From NCBI RefSeq assembly GCF_022879595.1, contig NZ_CP084268.1:62001-126000 (forward strand): DNA of 64,000 nucleotides, in the 5' to 3' direction. How positions within the stretch are numbered: position 1 is the first letter of the stretch; each line of letters opens with the position of its first letter. The notes beneath the pieces are model-generated. The model saw only the letters and a program-made list of their open reading frames with translations, was not told the DNA's origin and did not search any database. Position numbers and translations under genes: made by a program. Source of the DNA: Caballeronia sp. Lep1P3. Lineage in GTDB: Bacteria; Pseudomonadota; Gammaproteobacteria; Burkholderiales; Burkholderiaceae. This document shows, piece by piece, positions 26,908-35,793 of the stretch.

Positions 26908-27726
26908 TCATTCTCGGCTGGTAGCCAGACACAAGGCAAACAACTGACGTTGACTCGAAATACCCAGGCGGCGAAAGGCCCGCTTTTGATAGGTCACGAC
27001 GCTAGATGCTTTGACGCCCATGAGTTCGCCGATGTCTTTCGCGGTACGGCCCTCCAGAACGCCGCATAGGACATCGAGTTCGCGCTTCGACAACTCGGGG
27101 CAGCTTCCTCGAATACGCGCCAACATCAATTGCGGAATGCCGGACTGAATCTGGCCGGACAGCGCGTAATGATGCTTGCTGGTCTGGGCGATGAGCGGCG
27201 CGAACGCCTCGATCAGCGCAATCTCGTTCGCGTGGAAATGGCCGCGCCTGCGGTCGCGATAGAGATTGACGGAGAGCCAGATATCGTGCGAGGGCTGTAG
27301 CAAAACGGAGAGTCGGCCCGAAACATCCGGCTGGTGATAGCAAGCCGCTCGATACCCTTCGTGCAAGATGTCTTCGACGGCCTGCTGATGAAGCAGCACG
27401 GCCGAGTCGAGCTTTTGGGGACGGGCAGACGAGATAATCGTCTGATTTCCGTCCAATGCATAAAAAGTCTTGGCATAGGTATCTGCGACGTTGCTCAGAT
27501 ATCGACCGCCACGGTGGTCTGCAACCGAAACCGTCCGAGGACGATTGTTGAACTCGTAAGCAAAGACAGTGCACTGAGATATGCCTGCGGCGTCTCCCAG
27601 GAGTTTCAGGACTTCCGCAGCGAACGCATTCGCATCGTTCGATCCCACGGCCGATACCAGGCTCGTCGCCCGTGACAGATCCAGATGGCCGGAGAGGTTG
27701 GGACGATCGAGCCGCCATGAGCGCAT
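26908..27726 (-). CDS. LuxR-type HTH transcriptional regulator
   Basis: A 272-residue regulator if it begins at the ATG at 27726 (RSWRLDRPNLSGHLDL), which has GAGG six bases upstream. A longer frame to 28023 is open but its first 99 residues look non-coding. The C-terminal LuxR/GerE helix-turn-helix is clear: ELSKRELDVLCGVLEGRTAK then DIGELMGVKASSVVTYQKRA. The N-terminal 190 residues resemble a GAF-like sensor as in regulators linked to aromatic or acyl compounds, and no autoinducer-domain motif was recognised. It lies 227 bases upstream of the MFS-hydroxylase genes on the same strand and probably activates them. Confidence 0.8.
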   Translation of the reverse strand: MRSWRLDRPNLSGHLDLSRATSLVSAVGSNDANAFAAEVLKLLGDAAGISQCTVFAYEFNNRPRTVSVADHRGGRYLSNVADTYAKTFYALDGNQTIISSARPQKLDSAVLLHQQAVEDILHEGYRAACYHQPDVSGRLSVLLQPSHDIWLSVNLYRDRRRGHFHANEIALIEAFAPLIAQTSKHHYALSGQIQSGIPQLMLARIRGSCPELSKRELDVLCGVLEGRTAKDIGELMGVKASSVVTYQKRAFRRLGISSQRQLFALCLATSRE

Positions 27727-28371
27727 GATTGGCCTCGGGGAGTGCGGAAAAGATAATTCTAAGCGACCCTGCGACGGAAGATCGTCGGCTGTGATCCCCA
27801 CCAGAACTCGCGGCAAAGATGGGAATGGCCGACTCGGCTTTGATGGAATGAGGCGCGCACTTGTACTGAGGGCAGCACATACAAGCCCTGTAGCGCATAT
27901 GACGGAGCTGAGTTCGTCTTTATCCTGGTCTCGCCGGCATGAGCGCTCCCATTCTCGACGTGCAAGAGAAGCTATCCCGTGTATCACATCAATCGGTGCA
28001 AGCGTAAAAGTGTCGTTGACCAAGAATATGACTATCGAGCGGTTAGTCGAAGTGAGTTTGCGCGTATCGCGTGCGTGCGGAACCTGGTTCTCGCTTGAAG
28101 GCAGTGGTGCCGCGAAAGTCAGTAATTGGGCCGGTCGATGCCGTAGTTTCGCTCGACGCCAGCACTGGCGCTCACCGCGCGTGGACCTGATCGGGCGATC
28201 TGCCCAACGATCAGCGCGGACTGATTAAACAGACTCCGGAGCGGAAGAAACGTACGATGCGGCAAAGTAGTCCCGGCCGCGCCGAGAGTACGCGCTTTTA
28301 AGGCTCCTTTCAGCCTTGGAATCTGCGGCAGATTTCGCTTTACTTCCAGCAGATCGATCAGATGGCGCGGC
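27727..28371. other. Gene-poor region
   Basis: No intact gene is recognised. The upstream frame of the LuxR-type gene and several short open frames cross here, but none has a family match. The last part leads into a thioesterase relic at 28372. Confidence 0.5.
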
Positions 28372-28518
28372 AAGGTCTTCATCCGGAGCCATCGCATCAT
28401 GCGCGGCGAAACGCTGATATGCAAAGACCGGGCGACACGCGCGCTAATCGTCGAGGATGCCGACGGGCGCGTGAAAGTTGTTCCCGTGCCCGAGTTCATA
28501 CGCGTGGCCTGCCACTGA
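28372..28518 (+). pseudogene. C-terminal relic of a hotdog-fold acyl-CoA thioesterase
   Basis: The frame reads KVFIRSHRIMRGETLICKD, then RATRALIVEDADGRVKVVPV and PEFIRVACH before a TGA at 28516-28518. This is the last strand pair and tail expected of a 4-hydroxybenzoyl-CoA-type thioesterase (HRI.RG.TLI....R..V......KAVP.P...R). No N-terminal Asp-containing helix is found upstream in this or other frames, so it is a truncated remnant. The call comes from pattern and is moderate. Confidence 0.5.
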
Positions 28519-28636
28519 AGCGAACGCATCTCGATATCAGGGTAAACATTAGCGATGTGTATAAGTTGTTGGAAATAGTTGGTGTACGGAGTATATTCGT
28601 TGGCAACACAGTTGGGGCTAAACAGGAGACGACACC

Positions 28637-30550
28637 ATGCAATTTCATCTCAACGGTTTTCGCACGGACGACCCGATGATCGAACCGGCCGCCGAAGGCG
28701 CACCCCGGCTCGACATGCCCGATGCGGTCGATGTGCTCATCGTCGGCAGCGGTCCTGCGGGGCTCGTGCTCGCGGCTCAGTTGTCGCAGTTCCCGTCGGT
28801 TACGACGTGCATCGTCGAACGTCGGTCGGGGCCGTTGCTGATGGGACAGGCAGATGGCGTCGCCTGCCGCACGGTCGAGATGTTCAATGCGTTTGGACTC
28901 GCCGAGCGCATGCTGCGCGAAGCGTACTGGGTCAATGAAACTGTCTTTTGGAGACCGGACGCCGATGACCGTGGCGCGATCCGGCGTACCGGACGTGTTC
29001 AGGATACCGAATCAGGTCTGTCGGAATTTCCGCACGTCATCGTGAATCAGGCGCGCGTGCAAGAGTACCTGCTCGATCTGATGCGCCGATCCTCGCATCG
29101 GCTCGAACCGGACTATGACCTCGAATTCGTCGCTATGACGCGCGAGGACATCGGCGATTATCCGGTGCGCGTGACATTGCGTCGAACGGATGCGGCGCGG
29201 CTTGGCGAAGAGATCACCGTGCGTGCGCGTTATGTAGTGGGCTGCGACGGCGCCCGAAGCCGCGTGCGTACGGCAATCGGGCAGACGCTGAATGGCGACG
29301 CCGCCAATCACGCGTGGGGCGTGATGGATGCACTTGCCGTGACCGATTTCCCGGACATCCGCCTGAAGGCCGCGATCCAGTCGGCGAGCAAGGGCAACCT
29401 GCTCATCATTCCGCGCGAAGGCGGCTATCTCGTGCGCTTTTACGTCGATCTAGGCGAAGTCACGGCGGAGAATCGCGACACCATCAAGCAGACCACCGTC
29501 GAGCGCATCGTCCAGACTGCGCAAGGCATCCTCCATCCGTACTCGCTGGACGTCAAAGAAGTCGCGTGGTTCTCGGTCTATGAAGTGGGTCAACGCCTGA
29601 CCGGGCGTTTCGACGATGCAGTCGCGGCCGACGGCAGCTCGCGCGAGCCCCGCGTGTTCATCGCGGGAGACGCGTGTCATACGCACAGCGCGAAGGCGGG
29701 ACAGGGCATGAACGTCTCGATGCAGGACGGCTTCAATCTCGGCTGGAAGCTCGGAGCAGTCCTTCAGGGACGCAGCGACGCGAGCCTGCTGCGCACGTAT
29801 TCGGATGAACGGCAGCCTGTCGCGCAGGAACTGATCGAGTTCGACAAAGAATGGTCCGCGATGATGGCCGCTCCGCCGAAAGACCCCGCTCGTCCTGAGG
29901 CCGGCGGTGTGGATCCGGCCGAACTTCAGGCGTATTTCGTACGCGCGGGCCGGTACACGGCGGGCGTGGCCACGCGCTATCGTCCGGGAGCACTGACCGG
30001 CGAACCGACGCATCAATCGCTCGCGAGCGGCTTCACGATCGGCACGCGCTTTCATTCGTCGCCCGTCGTTCGCATCGCCGATGCAAAGCAGATGCACCTC
30101 GGTCACGCGGCGCGCGCCGATGGCCGCTGGCGTCTATACGCTTTCTCGGACGTGAGCGGAAAAGCGCTCGATGCGCTTTGCGATCATCTCACCATGTCGC
30201 ATGAATCGATCGTGCGCCTCGGCACGCCGGACGGTGCCGATGCGGACAGCGTCTTCGATCTGCGCGCCGTGCTGCAAAAGCCGCATCGCGAAGTGCGGCT
30301 GCAGGATCTGCATGCGTCGTTGTTGCCGCGCAAGGGTCGATATGGGCTCATTGACTATGAGAAGGCATTCACGAGCGACGCATCGGCTGATATCTTCGAT
30401 GAGCGCGGTATCGACCGCGAACGGGGTGCGCTCGTCGTCGTTCGTCCGGATCAATACGTCGCGCATGTGCTTCCGCTCGACGCTTTTGACGAACTCAATG
30501 CGTTCCTGCGGCCCATCTTTCGGACGAATTCCATTTCGCAGAGCCGCTGA
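28637..30550 (+). CDS. mobA: 3-hydroxybenzoate 4-monooxygenase
   Basis: A 637-residue flavin monooxygenase whose start (MQFHLNGFRTDDP) and whole layout follow 3-hydroxybenzoate 4-hydroxylase of Comamonas, about 639 residues. It turns 3-hydroxybenzoate into protocatechuate with NADPH and oxygen. Visible motifs are the FAD loop VLIVGSGPAGLVLAAQLSQF near residues 34-53, the GQADGVACRTVEMFNAFG substrate-domain segment, the DG motif VVGCDGARSRVRTAIG, the GD motif AGDACHTHSAKAGQGMNVSM, and a thioredoxin-like C-terminus with RGALVVVRPDQYVAHVLPL. An AGGAGA site precedes the ATG. It is followed after three bases by a MarR gene. No protocatechuate dioxygenase is in the window. Confidence 0.95.
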   Translation: MQFHLNGFRTDDPMIEPAAEGAPRLDMPDAVDVLIVGSGPAGLVLAAQLSQFPSVTTCIVERRSGPLLMGQADGVACRTVEMFNAFGLAERMLREAYWVNETVFWRPDADDRGAIRRTGRVQDTESGLSEFPHVIVNQARVQEYLLDLMRRSSHRLEPDYDLEFVAMTREDIGDYPVRVTLRRTDAARLGEEITVRARYVVGCDGARSRVRTAIGQTLNGDAANHAWGVMDALAVTDFPDIRLKAAIQSASKGNLLIIPREGGYLVRFYVDLGEVTAENRDTIKQTTVERIVQTAQGILHPYSLDVKEVAWFSVYEVGQRLTGRFDDAVAADGSSREPRVFIAGDACHTHSAKAGQGMNVSMQDGFNLGWKLGAVLQGRSDASLLRTYSDERQPVAQELIEFDKEWSAMMAAPPKDPARPEAGGVDPAELQAYFVRAGRYTAGVATRYRPGALTGEPTHQSLASGFTIGTRFHSSPVVRIADAKQMHLGHAARADGRWRLYAFSDVSGKALDALCDHLTMSHESIVRLGTPDGADADSVFDLRAVLQKPHREVRLQDLHASLLPRKGRYGLIDYEKAFTSDASADIFDERGIDRERGALVVVRPDQYVAHVLPLDAFDELNAFLRPIFRTNSISQSR

Positions 30551-30553
30551 ACA

Positions 30554-30994
30554 ATGCCGCCCAAACTCAATCACCCCGACGCGCCTTCCAGATTCACCGG
30601 CAGTCTGGTTCGCCGCGCGCAACAGCGGCATTTGGCTGTATGGCAGCGGGAGGTGTCCACCGAAATCACGAGCGTCCAATACGCGGCGCTCGAGATCTTG
30701 CAGAGGACACCGGGTGTCAATCAGCGCCAGCTCGGCGCCGAACTCGACGTGGACCGCTCGACCATCGCTGATCTCGTCGCACGCATGGTTCGGAATGAAT
30801 TGATCGAACGATCCGACGATCCCGTCGACAAGCGCAGCTACGTGCTGTTCCTGACGCCGGCGGGCAAGAAGACGTTGTCCACGTTGCTGCCGCGTGTCGA
30901 ACAAGTCGAGCGTACCCTGACCGCGAAGCTGACACTAGCCGAAGGCCGCGAGTTGCGGCGCCTGCTGCTGGCGCTCTTGCCGCTCGACGAGTAG
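30554..30994 (+). CDS. mobR: MarR-family regulator, MobR-like
   Basis: A 146-residue MarR protein. The recognition region is ITSVQYAALEILQRTPGVNQ then RQLGAELDVDRSTIADLVAR, followed by the wing DDPVDKRSYVLFLTPAG. It begins three bases after the mobA stop, so the two are surely one transcript. In Comamonas a MarR-type protein, MobR, represses mobA and is released by 3-hydroxybenzoate; the same is expected here as a feedback loop. The gene symbol rests on this neighbourhood rather than on a direct comparison. Confidence 0.85.
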   Translation: MPPKLNHPDAPSRFTGSLVRRAQQRHLAVWQREVSTEITSVQYAALEILQRTPGVNQRQLGAELDVDRSTIADLVARMVRNELIERSDDPVDKRSYVLFLTPAGKKTLSTLLPRVEQVERTLTAKLTLAEGRELRRLLLALLPLDE

Positions 30995-31110
30995 CGCGCA
31001 TTCGCGAGTCGCAAGAATCTCTCGTCGCCCGACTTCCGTCGCCATGTGTCATGCAGATCGGCCTGAATAGCACAGTCCTTTGCCCGAGCTCGAAGCGCTC
31101 TATCTCAGTT

Positions 31111-31248
31111 CTATCCCTTGGCCGATCTGCAAAACTCCTCGGCCAGCTTGTCAATAATACTGTTCAACTGCCGGCGCTGGTCCGCGGTCAGGATCGACAG
31201 CATCTCTGCTTCCATCGACTGCCCGAGTTCATCGCTAGACACGCGCAT
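31111..31248 (-). pseudogene. Possible C-terminal relic of a MarR regulator
   Basis: A 45-codon frame reads DELGQSMEAEMLSILTAD then QRRQLNSIIDKLAEEFCRSA. The LT.DQRRQLN..I.KL pattern is that of the last helix of MarR-type proteins. A stop lies directly upstream of its ATG and no helix-turn-helix is found in the neighbouring sequence. It may be a remnant or a chance ORF. Otherwise the stretch 30995-31358 holds nothing recognised. Confidence 0.35.
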
Positions 31249-31358
31249 TCGTTAGTCGGCTGCGGTTAGCCATAGCTGGAACGAGAATATCGTTCGCTTC
31301 CTTGAGCGCGGCGTTGTCCCTTTCCAGTTCATCGATGCGCTTGCGCCATGTGTCCATA

Positions 31359-32108
31359 TCAGCGATGCGAAAGCGCCTGCGCCGAATAAAGCAGATCGTC
31401 GAGCATCGACTGACGGCGTTCGGGGTCCGTATCGCGGCCCGTCATGAAGCACAGCGCGGCGATCGGCACACCCGCGCGGTCGCGAACGGGCGCGGCCATG
31501 CAGAGCCGGAACGCGTTGGACAAGCCTTCCGTGCAGCAAAAGCCAAGCTCTTTCGCGGTCTGCACGTCGCGCATGAATTCATCGAAATCGATACGCACGC
31601 CGTTGTCGAGCACGAAATCATCCGCGGGAATGAGTGTGCGGATCGCGTCGGCGTTCATGTGGCCGAGCAGCAGGCGTCCTGTCGCGGTCCACGGAATCGG
31701 CACGCGCACGCCGATATCGGAACTGATGTTGAACGGCCGCGCACTGTTCTCCGATAACACCACCGTGTACTTGTTCCCTTCGAGCATGCACAGCTGCGTG
31801 GTCTCGTCGTACTTGCGCACGAGCGCGAGAATCGACTGATGCGCGCGGCTAATAAGATCGTTGTGCGTCGCGTAATCCGAGCCGTAATAATGCATCTCGC
31901 GTCCGAAGAACACGCTGCCATCCACCGATGTTTCGAGCCAGCCCACTTCGGCAAGAATGGCGACGAGTTCGTAGATGCTCGAACGCGGCGCGCCGGTCGC
32001 TTCGATCAGCTCGCGCATCGTCATGGGCCGCTGCGCGTGATGGAGCTTCCTGAAGATATCGATGACACGGTCAACGCCCCGCGCGCGCGACGATTCCGTC
32101 ACTGCCAT
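31359..32108 (-). CDS. IclR-family transcriptional regulator
   Basis: A 249-residue IclR protein from the ATG at 32108, which has AAGGGTGAG upstream; an in-frame TTG at 32123 is also possible. The winged helix-turn-helix MTMRELIEATGAPRSSIYELVAILAEVGWLE is in the first 65 residues and the effector domain has PIPWTATGRLLLGHM and the C-terminal AAPVRDRAGVPIAALCF. It lies eleven bases after the ABC ATPase gene on the same strand, as the last gene of a five-gene transporter operon, so it is likely to control its own operon in response to the imported solute or a product. Confidence 0.9.
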   Translation of the reverse strand: MAVTESSRARGVDRVIDIFRKLHHAQRPMTMRELIEATGAPRSSIYELVAILAEVGWLETSVDGSVFFGREMHYYGSDYATHNDLISRAHQSILALVRKYDETTQLCMLEGNKYTVVLSENSARPFNISSDIGVRVPIPWTATGRLLLGHMNADAIRTLIPADDFVLDNGVRIDFDEFMRDVQTAKELGFCCTEGLSNAFRLCMAAPVRDRAGVPIAALCFMTGRDTDPERRQSMLDDLLYSAQALSHR

Positions 32109-32119
32109 TTGCTCACCCT

Positions 32120-32872
32120 TCAATGGTCGAGCACACGGCTGAGAAACTGCCGCGTGCGCTCATTCGACGGGTTGACGAAGATCTGCTCCGGATCGCCGTG
32201 CTCTGCAATCACGCCCTTGTCCATGAACACGACGCGGTCCGCCGTCTTGCGCGCAAAGCCCATTTCATGCGTGACGACGACCATCGTCATGCCGTCGCGC
32301 GCCAGGCCGCGCATCACTTCCGTCACTTCGCCGACGAGTTCGGGATCGAGCGCGGACGTGGCTTCATCGAAGAACATGATCCCGGGCTCGACCGCGAGCG
32401 CTCGCGCAATGGCGACGCGTTGTTGCTGTCCGCCCGACAACTGGCTCGGATAATGCGATGCGCGGTCCGCGAGACCCACGCGGTCGAGCGTTTCCATTGC
32501 GCGCTTGCGGGCATCGGCGGCCGACATGCCGCGCGCCTTGATGAGCGCGAGGGTGACATTGCCGAGCGCGGTCTTATGAGGGAACAGGTTGAACTGCTGA
32601 AACACCATGCCGACGTGGCCGCGAATTTCGCGAGCGCGTTTCGGGTCGTGCAACGGCACTTTGTTCACCCACACCTCACCGGAATCCGTCGTCTCAAGCC
32701 CGGCCATGATGCGCAGCACTGTGCTCTTGCCCGAACCCGATGCACCGATCAGCACGAGCACTTCACCCGGGCGCACATCGAGAGTGATCTCGTTGAGCAC
32801 GCGCGTCGCGCCGAATGCCTTGCTCACGCCGGACAGCGAAATGACGGGGTCGTTTGGAATGCGTTCGCTCAT
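32120..32872 (-). CDS. Polar amino-acid ABC transporter, ATP-binding protein
   Basis: A 250-residue ABC ATPase of the GlnQ/HisP type. Walker A is GASGSGKST at about residues 43-51, the Q-loop FQQFNLFPH, the signature [15 protein letters not shown], Walker [14 protein letters not shown] and the switch His in VVTHEMGF. It powers uptake through the two permeases encoded just upstream. Its ATG overlaps the stop of the second permease gene in ATGA. An IclR gene follows after eleven bases. Confidence 0.95.
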   Translation of the reverse strand: MSERIPNDPVISLSGVSKAFGATRVLNEITLDVRPGEVLVLIGASGSGKSTVLRIMAGLETTDSGEVWVNKVPLHDPKRAREIRGHVGMVFQQFNLFPHKTALGNVTLALIKARGMSAADARKRAMETLDRVGLADRASHYPSQLSGGQQQRVAIARALAVEPGIMFFDEATSALDPELVGEVTEVMRGLARDGMTMVVVTHEMGFARKTADRVVFMDKGVIAEHGDPEQIFVNPSNERTRQFLSRVLDH

Positions 32873-33513
32873 GTGAGTCTCCGGCGGTCATGGTGGCGCA
32901 CCCATTGCGAAAGCGGGAAGCACACGACGAAATAAATTAGCGCGACGAGTCCGTAGATCTGCACCGGCTCGCCAATGCGATCCACGATCGCCTGGCCGCC
33001 GTGCATCAGCTCGGACATGCCGATCATGCTGACGATCGACGTATCCTTGATGAGCGACAGATACTGTCCGACGAGCGGCGGCAACACGATGCGTCCCGTC
33101 TGCGGCAACACGACGGAGACGAAGGCCTGCGTGCGCGATAGACCGAGAATCTGCGAGACCTCCCACTGACCCTTCGGCACTGATTCGATGCCCGAGCGAA
33201 ATACTTCCGCGATATACGCGCCCTGATAAACGCTCAGGCCGATTACGCCCGCTGCAAAGACATCGATCGCATAGCCGAAGTACGACACGCCAAAATAAAT
33301 AAACATCAGCGTGATGAGTACGGGCGTGCCGCGAAACAGCTCCGTATAGAGCTTGGCGATGCGGTCCGTGCCCCACGGCCCGAACGACCGCAACACGGCG
33401 GCGAAGAGGCCGATGAGTGTGCTGCCGACGATTGCCGCGACAGACAACAGCAGCGTCGTCACGAGACCTTGCAGCAAAATCGACAGACTGGTTTTCAGCA
33501 GTTCGAGTGACAT
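32869..33513 (-). CDS. Polar amino-acid ABC transporter, permease 2
   Basis: A 214-residue inner-membrane permease of the HisMQ type with about five membrane segments. It contains the family's [18 protein letters not shown] start of the transmembrane core and the EAA-type coupling loop [20 protein letters not shown] followed by [20 protein letters not shown] site lies before the ATG. It is 11 bases downstream of permease 1 and overlaps the ATPase gene by four bases. Confidence 0.93.
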   Translation of the reverse strand: MSLELLKTSLSILLQGLVTTLLLSVAAIVGSTLIGLFAAVLRSFGPWGTDRIAKLYTELFRGTPVLITLMFIYFGVSYFGYAIDVFAAGVIGLSVYQGAYIAEVFRSGIESVPKGQWEVSQILGLSRTQAFVSVVLPQTGRIVLPPLVGQYLSLIKDTSIVSMIGMSELMHGGQAIVDRIGEPVQIYGLVALIYFVVCFPLSQWVRHHDRRRLT

Positions 33514-33524
33514 GATTTAATCCC

Positions 33525-34241
33525 TCATGCACGGTTCGCCCGACGCAGCGTGAATCCGCCCCGGCGCGCACCCGGCCTCACGATCAGCGGCGGATGAAAC
33601 ATGCGTGCGCCGAGCTGGCTGGCAATCCACGAGAGGACGTTGCTCAGCACCAGATACGCCACGAGCACGACCGCGAACGTCTGGACATACAAGAGCGTGC
33701 GGGAATTAATGACGGTCGCGGTGCCGGTAAGTTCGGGCAACGCAATTGCAGACAACAGCGAGGTGCCGAGCAACAACTGAATCAGATAATTGACGATGGC
33801 CGGATACACCGCACGCGCCGCTTGGGGCAACACGATCTCTTTGAAAATCTGCCCGCGTTGCAGCCCGAGAATGCCCGCTGCTTCGATCTGTCCGCGCGGC
33901 ACTGATTGCATGCCCGCGCGAAACACTTCCGACAGATACGCGCCCACGTTCACGCCCAGCGCGATGACACCGGCCCAATAGGCATCGAGCGCAATGCCCA
34001 TCGACGGCAAGCCGAAGAACACGATGAAAATCTGCAGGAGCACAGGCGTATTGCGGATGGCTTCGACGTAAGCGCGCGCGATGAACCGTACGATGGCCGA
34101 CGGCGACATGCTGGCAAGCGCCGCGATCAGGCCGAGCGCGAGCGCCAGCACGAACGACAGCAGCGTGATCTGCAAGGTCAGCCAGCCGGCCTTCAGAAAC
34201 TCGGGGACGTAGCCCCATAGAGTCAGCCATTGATAGCTCAT
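33525..34241 (-). CDS. Polar amino-acid ABC transporter, permease 1
   Basis: A 238-residue HisMQ-type permease with about five membrane segments. It carries EAIRNTPVLLQIFIVFFGLP and the coupling loop VPRGQIEAAGILGLQRGQIF then KEIVLPQAARAVYPAIVNYL. The C-terminal 30 residues are Arg- and Gly-rich and cytoplasmic. The ATG follows GGAGGCGCAG. It is 13 bases downstream of the binding-protein gene and forms a heterodimer with the second permease. Confidence 0.93.
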   Translation of the reverse strand: MSYQWLTLWGYVPEFLKAGWLTLQITLLSFVLALALGLIAALASMSPSAIVRFIARAYVEAIRNTPVLLQIFIVFFGLPSMGIALDAYWAGVIALGVNVGAYLSEVFRAGMQSVPRGQIEAAGILGLQRGQIFKEIVLPQAARAVYPAIVNYLIQLLLGTSLLSAIALPELTGTATVINSRTLLYVQTFAVVLVAYLVLSNVLSWIASQLGARMFHPPLIVRPGARRGGFTLRRANRA

Positions 34242-34254
34242 CTGCGCCTCCGCT

Positions 34255-35106
34255 TCAGAACTGCGGGTTGAGCGGGTATCTCGGATCGGCGCCGAACCAC
34301 TTCTTGTACAACTGCGCGTTCAGCTTCGATGCATTGATGTTGAACAGGAAAAGATTCAGATAGTTGAGCCACGCTTGATCGCCCGCTTTCACGCCGAACG
34401 CGTTGTACTCGAGCGGCACGAGCGCTTCGTTCGTCACGGCCAGTTCCGGATCGAGCTTCGCCTGATAGGCAAGGAAGTTGTTGTCTTCGATCATGGCATC
34501 GGCCTGGCCCTGCTTGACGGCGAGAATGGCCGCCTGCGAGCTGTCATATTCCTGAATCTTGATGGGGATGCCCATCGAGCGGACTTCGTCGCCATTGGTC
34601 GAGCCTTTCACCGTGGCGATCGTGCGCCCGCTCATGTCCTTCGCCGACTGAATGCCGCTGCTCTTCTTCACGAGCATCGCTTCGCTGGCGACCACGTACG
34701 GAGCCGTGAATTCGACGACTTTCGCGCGTTCGAGGTTGCGCGTGAAGTTGCAGAACACGACATCGACCTTGGCGGTTTGCAGGTTCGGGATGCGGTTCGC
34801 GCTCGTCGTGTTCACCACTTCGAGCTTCACGTTCATTTGCTTGGCGAGTTCCTTGGCGAGGTCGACGTCGTAGCCGTCCGGATTTCCGTCCTTGTCGTAG
34901 AAGCCGAACGGCGCGAACGTGAGGCAGTCGCCGACGCGCAGCGTGCCGCGCTGAAGCACGGCCTGAAGTGTCGATGCAGGCGCCGCTGCCGCTGGATTTT
35001 GCTCGGGCGTCGCCACTTTCGTGCAGGCGGAGAGCGCGAGCAGTCCACTCACGGCGGTTGCGGCAAACAGCAAGGTGGCCTTGGCGCCCTTCGTGGCGAG
35101 CTTCAT
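34255..35106 (-). CDS. Polar amino-acid ABC transporter, substrate-binding lipoprotein
   Basis: A 283-residue family 3 solute-binding protein from the ATG at 35106, which has AGGA upstream; the frame extends 15 codons further but the internal start fits the signal. The signal has the core ATLLFAATAVSGLLALSAC, with LSAC as the lipobox, so it is a membrane-anchored lipoprotein. The family motifs are GTLRVGDCLTFAPFGFYDKDGNPDGY, DVDLAKELAKQMN and VVFCNFTRNLERAKVVEFTAPY. It leads the operon binding protein, permease, permease, ATPase and IclR. The ligand is an amino acid or similar small acid, not further defined. Confidence 0.93.
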   Translation of the reverse strand: MKLATKGAKATLLFAATAVSGLLALSACTKVATPEQNPAAAAPASTLQAVLQRGTLRVGDCLTFAPFGFYDKDGNPDGYDVDLAKELAKQMNVKLEVVNTTSANRIPNLQTAKVDVVFCNFTRNLERAKVVEFTAPYVVASEAMLVKKSSGIQSAKDMSGRTIATVKGSTNGDEVRSMGIPIKIQEYDSSQAAILAVKQGQADAMIEDNNFLAYQAKLDPELAVTNEALVPLEYNAFGVKAGDQAWLNYLNLFLFNINASKLNAQLYKKWFGADPRYPLNPQF

Positions 35107-35793
35107 GTTCGGATCCTGTTCGGGGTTGCATTGGGAAACCGCTTTCAGCATGGCTTTGCGTTCGCGACCACTTCCTTCGAAGGGCTGAAGCGGTCCGGTA
35201 TATCGGACGCTTATCTGGCGAGCTGGATTGATTCGTGAAGTGTTGGACGCTAAAAAGGGCCGCGCAAGCAGCCAGAACCCTTATTGCTTCTGGAATTTTG
35301 TTGGGCTAACGAACGGGGGCGTTCGCGTGTTCGTCCACGAAGCGGTGAAAGACTACTTCTATCAGGATTGCGCGATTCAAGCCCGGGTCGCGGAGGGGCG
35401 AGTTATCAGTTCGGGCGGCAGCCTATGACGGATTGCTTCGGGCTCGCAATGCTTTTCGCCATACGCCTGCCCATTGATGTCCCATCGCGTGAGTGTGGGA
35501 TTGCTGGCGCCGTTCGCATATCCCAGACACGTTGTTCGGCTCGAGCCATCGCCGTCACTGGTGCCGCTGTAGACAGGAACTCGGCGCTATCAGCGCGTAC
35601 TGGTTCAATGGTGGTGCCAGACAGAGACGCAACGTGAAACGCTCATTCACAGCGCCTTTCTCGACGCATTCGACGCACACTAAGCATCAGATCACCCGCT
35701 CGCTGATCGAGGCGCTTCAACCCGATAGCGCGGTTATCGTCGCTCGCGTCGGCTCAGGCTTACGCTTTGTTCCCGCATCGACGACACTCCTTG
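35107..35793. other. Gene-poor region, possible relic sequence
   Basis: Several short open frames exist, one on the plus strand with the segment RVFVHEAVKDYFYQDC and another near 35590 with ETQRETLIHSAFLDAFDAH, but none can be assigned to a family. They may be remains of decayed genes. The promoter of the amino-acid ABC operon should lie in the first 150 bases, reading leftward. Confidence 0.4.

Noticed and set aside
27727..28023. N-terminal 99-residue extension of the LuxR-type regulator
   Set aside because: Low-complexity, non-family sequence; the ATG at 27726 has a ribosome site and gives a normal length.
28119..28529. Minus-strand 136-codon frame before mobA
   Set aside because: No recognisable domain, and the plus strand of the same stretch shows a thioesterase-like segment instead.
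35560..35690. Segment ETQRETLIHSAFLDAFDAH as a gene fragment
   Set aside because: Looks protein-like but could not be assigned to any family, and it has stops close on both sides.
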